Source of the DNA: JAICIG01 sp035532215
GTDB lineage: Bacteria; Planctomycetota; Planctomycetia; Pirellulales; JAICIG01
Assembly (NCBI GenBank): GCA_035532215.1
Contig: DATKRK010000308.1
Coordinates: forward strand, 1-17,456
Direction: 5' to 3'
Length of the DNA stretch: 17,456 bases
The position numbers and the translations under genes are program-made. Each line of letters opens with the position of its first letter. Positions within the stretch are counted from its first letter, which is position 1. Below are positions 13,411-17,456 of the stretch, piece after piece. The notes beneath the pieces were generated by a model. It was not told where the DNA came from. It worked only from the letters and a program-made list of their open reading frames with translations, and did not search any database.

Positions 13411-14585
13411 TATTGCCGTCTCCGTGGGGACTGCTCGGTAAACCCGGCCTGCGAGCCGGCCGGCTTAGGATTAGGCTTGCTCGATCGGGCTTCGACCGCG
13501 TGCGCGAAGACCTCGACCTCGTGAATACCGGTCACGCGGGCGAAAAACCGTTGGCGGTTGAGCATCGATTCGACCGTAATCAGATCGCCTCGGCTTCCTT
13601 CTTCCTGCGCTCGCGCGGTCGTGCGGACCTGCACGCCGGCGCTGCGCGCGTAAACCGTCACGGCGTCGCCCCGCCGCACCAACAGCGGCGAGCGAACGTC
13701 GGCCTGGTCGACCACCTGCCCCTCGACGATCGCGCCGATCGCCTGCTGGCCGATCAGGTCTTCGAGGCGATAGAACGGGTCTTCGGCGCTGCGCGTCGAG
13801 ACTTGCACGAGTTTCACGTCCGTGGCTTGCACGTTGTCGCCTGGCGCCAGCGAACGCGTAGCAACGGCTACCAACGGCGCCACGCTGACGAGCGGCTCGA
13901 TCTCGATCGCTTGCCCGCCGTTCTCGCCCGGTATCAGCAGCGTCAATTGCTGCCGGCCTTTGAAAGGCGACTCGCCTCCGCTGACGGCGAACGTCTCCTT
14001 GGCGGCGGCCAAGACGGCGCGCGCCGCATCGTTGTCCAGTTTGACTTCGACCCGCCACGGTTCGCTCGACGAAACTTCTTGCTGCAGATAGGTCGATACG
14101 GACTTTTCGACCAACTCTTCGGCCCGCATCATCATCGAGGCGGTGACCGGTCCGGCGACGGGCTTCGGCGCAGCCTTGGGCTGCTCGGCATTGCGGATTT
14201 CGACGCGGCTGGCGCCCGACAGGCGGTGTTCGGTGAGATCCAAGCCGCGCAGCGCCAACAAATCTTGCAGCTCGCGCGCCCGCAAGTGCCGCGGCTGCCC
14301 TTGCGCCGGCGCCGGAAACAGTTCGATGCGGCGCAGCTTCGCCGCCTGTTCCGGATCCGCCGCATGAATCTCGGCCACGTCGCCCAGTCGCACTAAGGAC
14401 TGCGAGCAGCGGCACTCGTGGCGGAGCTGCAATTCGGCGGCCGGCGCACCTCTCGCAGCAGCCAGCAGGGCGCCCGCCGCCAGCGCCGCGGCGCCGAACG
14501 GGCGAGGGCGCCCGCTCCTCCACGCGGCGCCGAACGGGCGAGGGCGCCTTCGCCCGCCGAGAATCGCGAATAACGCGCGCCGCAT
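13410..14585 (-). CDS. flgA: FlgA, P-ring assembly chaperone, long form
   Basis: FlgA is the periplasmic chaperone that binds FlgI during P-ring formation. The product from the ATG at 14585 is 391 aa, against 219 in E. coli. The C-terminal half holds the SAF domain (about 237-298: ATRSLAPGDNVQATDVKLVQ, LIGQQAIGAIVEGQVVDQAD) and the FlgA C-terminal barrel (about 300-362: LLVRRGDAVTVYARSAGVQV). Residues 51-230 are an extra N-terminal region, beginning ELQLRHECRCSQSLVRLGDV, that resembles longer FlgA proteins. The signal peptide is odd: a basic stretch with RPRPFGAA repeated at 15-20/26-33 precedes the hydrophobic core (31-45) and cleavage after APAA (50). It is encoded by a duplicated 25-bp repeat. 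The ATG overlaps the flgG stop by one base (TGATG). A TTG one codon earlier is the only other nearby start. Confidence 0.92.
   Translation of the reverse strand: MRRALFAILGGRRRPRPFGAAWRSGRPRPFGAAALAAGALLAAARGAPAAELQLRHECRCSQSLVRLGDVAEIHAADPEQAAKLRRIELFPAPAQGQPRHLRARELQDLLALRGLDLTEHRLSGASRVEIRNAEQPKAAPKPVAGPVTASMMMRAEELVEKSVSTYLQQEVSSSEPWRVEVKLDNDAARAVLAAAKETFAVSGGESPFKGRQQLTLLIPGENGGQAIEIEPLVSVAPLVAVATRSLAPGDNVQATDVKLVQVSTRSAEDPFYRLEDLIGQQAIGAIVEGQVVDQADVRSPLLVRRGDAVTVYARSAGVQVRTTARAQEEGSRGDLITVESMLNRQRFFARVTGIHEVEVFAHAVEARSSKPNPKPAGSQAGFTEQSPRRRQ
14488..14548. repeat. 25-bp direct repeat duplicated in frame within flgA
   Basis: GCGGCGCCGAACGGGCGAGG plus GCGCC occurs exactly at 14488-14512 and again at 14524-14548, 36 bp apart (12 codons), so both copies encode the same residues in FlgA. 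An imperfect palindrome GGGCGA..TCGCCC (14536-14555) overlaps the second copy. The GC-rich palindromic character resembles intergenic repeat families that have spread into the signal-peptide coding region. Confidence 0.9.
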
Positions 14586-15391
14586 CAAAACCTCCTTAAA
14601 TTCGCGACCAATTGCAGCATCTGGTCGCCGGCTTGCACGCTCTGCGAGTTCAACTCGAACGAGCGCTGCGTGGTGATCAGGTCGATCAATTCGTTGACCG
14701 GTTCCACGTTCGAGCGTTCCAGGCTGTTCTGTCGCAGCACTCCCAGACCGTTCAATCCCGGCATGCCATAGACGGCCGGGCCGGAAGAGAGCGTTTCCTG
14801 GTACAAGTTTTCGCCCATCTGCAACAGCCCTTGCGGGTTCATGAACTTGGCCAGTTGAATCTGACCGACTTGCGAAAACTGCTGTTGCCCGAACTGTTGA
14901 ATGGAGACGTTGCCTTCGGCGCTGATCACGATGCCCGTCGTGTTGATGGGAATCGAAATTTGCGGCTGCACCAGGCGGCCGGTGTTCGACGAGCCGATGA
15001 CCAGCAAACCGTTGGAATTGACGGCGAAATCTCCGGCGCGAGTGTACATGAAGTTGTTGGTCGTGGGGTCGATCACTTGAAAGAAGCCGTCGCCTTCGAT
15101 GGCGACGTCGAGCGGGTTGTTGGTGATGTCGAAGGCGCCTTGCTCGTAGATCGTTTGCGTGCTCTGCACGCGAGAACCCAGCCCGATCGAAATGCCCGTG
15201 GGCGCGTAGTTATTGAAGGCGTCTTGGGCGCCGGGCAGCTTGATTTTCTGGTAATACAAATCCTCGAAGTTCACGCGGTCTCGCTTAAAGGCCGTCGTAT
15301 TGACGTTCGCCAGATTGTTGGCGATCACGTCAATCTTCATCTGCATGGATTCCATGCCGGTGGCGCCGGTGTACAGCGTCTGCATGCTCAT
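14585..15391 (-). CDS. flgG: FlgG, distal rod protein
   Basis: FlgG forms the distal rod that crosses the periplasm and connects to the hook. The 268 aa (usual length about 260) begin MSMQTLYTGATGMESMQMKI. The axial-family N-terminal motif DVIANNLANVNTTAFKRDRV lies at 21-40, and the central GDGFFQVID motif near 100. The C-terminal block is SLERSNVEPVNELIDLITTQ, then RSFELNSQSVQAGDQMLQLV. The ATG at 15391 has only a weak purine stretch upstream and lies 82 bp after flgF, a gap with the short repeat CGAAGGGCG. The stop overlaps the flgA start by one base. Confidence 0.97.
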   Translation of the reverse strand: MSMQTLYTGATGMESMQMKIDVIANNLANVNTTAFKRDRVNFEDLYYQKIKLPGAQDAFNNYAPTGISIGLGSRVQSTQTIYEQGAFDITNNPLDVAIEGDGFFQVIDPTTNNFMYTRAGDFAVNSNGLLVIGSSNTGRLVQPQISIPINTTGIVISAEGNVSIQQFGQQQFSQVGQIQLAKFMNPQGLLQMGENLYQETLSSGPAVYGMPGLNGLGVLRQNSLERSNVEPVNELIDLITTQRSFELNSQSVQAGDQMLQLVANLRRF

Positions 15392-15411
15392 AGCGAGTCT
15401 CGCAAGGCTAT

Positions 15412-15434
15412 CGAAGGGCGGAGGGCGAAGGGCG
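15412..15434. repeat. Short G-rich direct repeat in the flgF-flgG gap
   Basis: CGAAGGGCG is present at 15412-15420 and 15426-15434, separated by GAGGG. It lies about 20 bp before the flgG start and looks like low-complexity intergenic sequence. No function is apparent. Confidence 0.6.
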
Positions 15435-15473
15435 CTGCCGCCTGCGCGGCGACGGAATGCGGGGGAATTTGCG

Positions 15474-16226
15474 TTAGGCGTGCAGCACTCGGCTGACCAA
15501 TTCGCCGAGAATCGTATCTTGACTGCGGACCATGTTCACGTTGGCTTCGAACACTCGCGATGACTCGATCATGTTGGTCATCTCGGAAATCGCGTTGACC
15601 GTCGACCCTTCCAGGGCTCCGCTCTGCACCCGGCGCTCGACCGGCAGCAGGGGCCGCGGCGGACTCAGCGGCGCGAACATGTTGTCGCCGACCTTGACTA
15701 AGTCGCCCGGCGACTGCGGTTGGACGATGGCCAGATCGATTTTGTTTCCGCCCTGGATCATGGTTCCGTAGGCGTTGACCTGCCAAGGACCTTCCTGCGG
15801 GTTGATGACGACGGGCGTTCGCTCGTCGGAGATCACCGGGTCGCCTTCTTGCGTGACCAGGGCGCCCGCCGCCGTGAGCATGAAGTTGCCGGCGCGCGTC
15901 AAGAAATCCTGACCGTTGCGGCGCACGACAAAGTAGCCCGGCCCCTCCAAGGCCATGTCGGTGGGGACGTAGGTGTTTTCGATCCGGCCTTGCGAGAAAT
16001 CGGTGAATACGCCCGCCGCATCGACCCCGCCCCCCAGGTCGTTCAGCGAACCGGAACCAGGCGTATCGACGCCGCGCTCGGTTTCCTCGGCATAGCGAGC
16101 TTGGAACACGGCCAGGTCGCGCTTGAAGCCGACGGTGTTGGCGTTGGCCAGATTGCTGGCGATGTTCTCCAGCCGGAGTCCCTGCGTGAGGGCGCCTTCG
16201 GCGGAGATGTACAAACCGTAGGGCAT
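15474..16226 (-). CDS. flgF: FlgF, rod protein
   Basis: FlgF is a rod component between the proximal rod and FlgG. From the ATG at 16226 the product is 250 aa, as in E. coli FlgF (251). It begins MPYGLYISAEGALTQGLRLE, followed by the axial motif NIASNLANANTVGFKRDL. The central GPGYFVVRRNGQDFLTRAG matches the FlgE/F/G middle domain, and the C-terminus has STVNAISEMTNMIESSRVFE and a terminal helix. The frame is open 44 codons further upstream, but that stretch spans the sigma-54 promoter and is not FlgF-like. The chosen ATG has AAAAGGG about 6-8 nt upstream. It is distinguished from FlgG by its shorter central domain and first position; a FlgG paralogue is the alternative. It is the first gene of the operon in view. 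Confidence 0.93.
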   Translation of the reverse strand: MPYGLYISAEGALTQGLRLENIASNLANANTVGFKRDLAVFQARYAEETERGVDTPGSGSLNDLGGGVDAAGVFTDFSQGRIENTYVPTDMALEGPGYFVVRRNGQDFLTRAGNFMLTAAGALVTQEGDPVISDERTPVVINPQEGPWQVNAYGTMIQGGNKIDLAIVQPQSPGDLVKVGDNMFAPLSPPRPLLPVERRVQSGALEGSTVNAISEMTNMIESSRVFEANVNMVRSQDTILGELVSRVLHA

Positions 16227-16284
16227 CGAGTACCCTTTTCCCTGCGAGTCGGTCGCCCCCCCGGGCGTAAGCGGCCTCTCTTCA

Positions 16285-16300
16285 AGCAAGCGGCGTGCCA
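16285..16300 (-). promoter_or_regulatory. Consensus sigma-54 promoter driving the flgF operon
   Basis: On the minus strand TGGCACG (16300-16294), four bases CCGC, then TTGCT (16289-16285) match the sigma-54 -24/-12 consensus TGGCACG-N4-TTGCW with no mismatch. The predicted transcription start is near 16274, giving a 48-nt leader before the flgF ATG. Sigma-54 needs an enhancer-binding activator. Two ATTGTG direct repeats at 16355-16350 and 16343-16338 are possible but unproven upstream sites. Confidence 0.8.
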
Positions 16301-16598
16301 TGATCGGGAGGTTTCTGCAGAACTGGCGCAGGACAGTCACAATTCCTGGCACAATCAAGCGTTAAGAAAAATGCGGCCGATGACATTCAGCAAGCGTTTG
16401 TCAGTCGCCGAAGCGGCTCCATCAGCGAAAGGCGCCGATTGCCAGCAAATCTGGCCGGTACGGCGGACTTTGCCTGTCGCCTTGCTAACCCCCTCAACGC
16501 GGCGTCTGCAAACGCGTATATTGCTGGTTCGGCGTCCGCAGCCTGCTGAAGAACCGGCGCCCCAAGCCCCGACTATTACCGCATGCATTAGGCGATCC
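16301..16598. other. Divergent intergenic region between flgF and the methyltransferase
   Basis: This 298-bp region lies upstream of the sigma-54 promoter on one side and the methyltransferase on the other. A plus-strand frame from an ATG at 16380 is open through it, but its residues do not look like the methyltransferase family. A TATATT at 16517-16522 could be a -10 box for the plus-strand gene, though no good -35 precedes it. Nothing else is evident. Confidence 0.4.
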
Positions 16599-17282
16599 TT
16601 GACCGCCGATCTGGATACGCTTACCGAGTCGCTTCGCGGCCGCTTCGCGGTGGTCGAGCAAAACCTTGCGCTGGGCGGCTGCCAATACCGCTTGCTCAAG
16701 CCGCGCAGCCCCGACGAATTGATCAGCGAAGAAGACTTCAATCGCGACGAGCGGCTGCCCTACTGGGCCGACGTCTGGCCGTCGGCCTTGGCCTTGGCCG
16801 AACGCGTGGCGACGGAGCCCGGCGCCGGACGACGTTTTTTGGAATTGGGCTGCGGCGCCGGGTTCGTCTGCGCGGTGGCGGCATGGGCGGGATTCGAGGT
16901 GCTGGCCACCGATTATTATGCCGAAGCACTCGAATTCGCGTGGCTCAACGCCCGTCGCAACGATCTGCCCGGGCCCGCGACGCGGGTTGTCGATTGGCGA
17001 GCCTTTCCCGAGGATCTCGGCCGGTTCAAGGTCGTGGCGGCCGCCGACGTGCTCTACGAGCGCGATTACCCGGCGCTGGTGGCCGAGGCCTTTCGGCGCA
17101 CGTTGGCGCCTGGCGGTTTGCGCCTGGCGGCCGACCCCGGCCGGCGCGGCGCCGAGCCTTTCGCCCAAGAATGCCAACGCCGCGGGCTCAGCTTTCGGCG
17201 GCTGTCGCAGGCGCCCCATTTCAGCGGGTCGGTGCGGCACACGGTCGATCTCTACGAGTTGCGGCCCGAAGCGCCGTCGTGA
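16599..17282 (+). CDS. Class I SAM-dependent methyltransferase, METTL / protein-lysine type
   Basis: This is a seven-beta-strand methyltransferase of the family that includes eukaryotic protein-lysine methyltransferases (Methyltransf_16/METTL-like); the substrate is unknown. With a TTG start at 16599 it has 227 aa, a normal family length. The family block RDERLPYWADVWPSALALAE lies at 49-68. The SAM-binding motif I is FLELGCGAG (80-88), the acidic ribose-binding residue is D105 in LATDYY, and motif post-I/II are VDWR (131-134) and AADVLYE (148-154). The frame is open to an ATG at 16380 (300 aa), but the extra 73 residues look unrelated. The TTG has AGG 7 nt upstream. It diverges from flgF. A role in modifying a flagellar protein is possible only by position. 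Confidence 0.85.
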   Translation: MTADLDTLTESLRGRFAVVEQNLALGGCQYRLLKPRSPDELISEEDFNRDERLPYWADVWPSALALAERVATEPGAGRRFLELGCGAGFVCAVAAWAGFEVLATDYYAEALEFAWLNARRNDLPGPATRVVDWRAFPEDLGRFKVVAAADVLYERDYPALVAEAFRRTLAPGGLRLAADPGRRGAEPFAQECQRRGLSFRRLSQAPHFSGSVRHTVDLYELRPEAPS

Positions 17283-17302
17283 GCCGTTAGGTTAGACCCC
17301 AC

Positions 17303-17389
17303 TTAAGAAATCCGTGCCATCCAACGCCGATATTCGATGCTCTCGTCAGGCGGCTTTAAGTAGTTGATCGCGTAAGGCCTTTTGTTCAT
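17303..17389 (-). CDS. Short unidentified ORF overlapping the edge gene
   Basis: A 28-codon frame from the ATG at 17389 reads MNKRPYAINYLKPPDESIEY then RRWMARIS and stop. Its residue composition looks protein-like, with no rare runs, and the frame remains open upstream to the window end. It overlaps, in another frame, the edge ORF ending at 17346. Only one of the two need be real, or they may be joined by frameshifting as in some insertion sequences. No function is assigned. Confidence 0.25.
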   Translation of the reverse strand: MNKRPYAINYLKPPDESIEYRRWMARIS

Positions 17390-17456
17390 CCGTGAGGGTG
17401 TGGAGTTGAGGCGGTCCCGGCGGCTTGTGAGGCTTGCGACGCGGCCAGTCGCGGAT
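17346..17456 (-). CDS. C-terminal end of an unidentified protein entering from the right edge
   Basis: The last 36 codons of a minus-strand frame are visible, starting IRDWPRRKPHKPPGPPQL and ending TLTDEQKALRDQLLKAA. The Pro/Lys/Arg-rich stretch followed by a helical tail is not enough to identify a family. A mobile-element protein is possible, given the overlapping second frame, but unsupported. It ends 63 bp from the convergent methyltransferase stop. Confidence 0.3.
   Translation of the reverse strand: MRDWPRRKPHKPPGPPQLHTLTDEQKALRDQLLKAA

Noticed and set aside
16227..16358. Upstream extension of FlgF
   Set aside because: It spans the sigma-54 promoter and predicted start site; FlgF homology begins at MPYGLYIS with a good ribosome binding site.
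16347..16361. Second sigma-54-like site on the plus strand (TGGCACAATCAAGC)
   Set aside because: The -24 half is good, but the -12 element lacks TTGC and the GC is one base out of register.
16380..16598. N-terminal extension of the methyltransferase from ATG 16380
   Set aside because: The 73 extra residues look like translated intergenic DNA, the family normally starts close to the LTADLDTL segment, and the ATG has no ribosome binding site.

Overview
The window is a high-GC bacterial chromosome segment that is almost entirely a flagellar gene locus read on the minus strand. The likely source is a planctomycete, probably of the Pirellulales type. This rests on the order flgF-flgG-flgA-flgH-flgI-flgJ-flgN-flgK-flgL followed by fliW-csrA-flagellin, on a leucine-rich-repeat tail of planctomycete style, on oversized surface-exposed flagellar proteins, and on several GC-rich palindromic intergenic repeats. 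No rRNA or marker gene is present, so the assignment is an inference.

Layout, right to left (the direction of transcription of the flagellar genes). A SAM-dependent methyltransferase (16599-17282, +) diverges from the flagellar operon, and beyond it the right edge holds two overlapping unidentified reading frames. A consensus sigma-54 promoter (16285-16300, -) precedes flgF. From there flgF, flgG (distal rod), flgA (P-ring chaperone), flgH (L-ring), flgI (P-ring), a flgJ-type rod-binding protein and flgN (hook-associated protein chaperone) are tightly packed with 1-bp overlaps or short gaps. A 132-bp sequence with 12-bp terminal inverted repeats and internal hairpins, resembling a MITE, separates flgN from flgK. 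The flgK and flgL genes overlap by 4 bp. FlgL is three times the usual length because of internal repeated modules.

The flagellar series is then broken by a convergent fragment with leucine-rich repeats (5314-5766, +) and a membrane-anchored SGNH-hydrolase-like gene (3654-5066, -). A tandem array of 40-bp repeats (3404-3589) with a terminal inverted copy follows. Next come fliW, csrA, a roughly 400-bp leader and a large flagellin gene that runs off the left edge (1-2157).

Together the genes build the parts of the flagellum outside the cytoplasmic membrane: rod, P and L rings, hook-filament junction and filament. FlgN and FlgA act as chaperones. The FliW-CsrA pair next to flagellin fits the known homeostatic switch in which FliW, when not bound to flagellin, sequesters CsrA and relieves translational repression of flagellin. 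The most noteworthy observations are the sigma-54 promoter, the MITE-like element inside the operon, the modular expansion of FlgL and flagellin, the FlgH without a lipobox cysteine, and the 25-bp repeat duplicated in frame inside the FlgA signal peptide.
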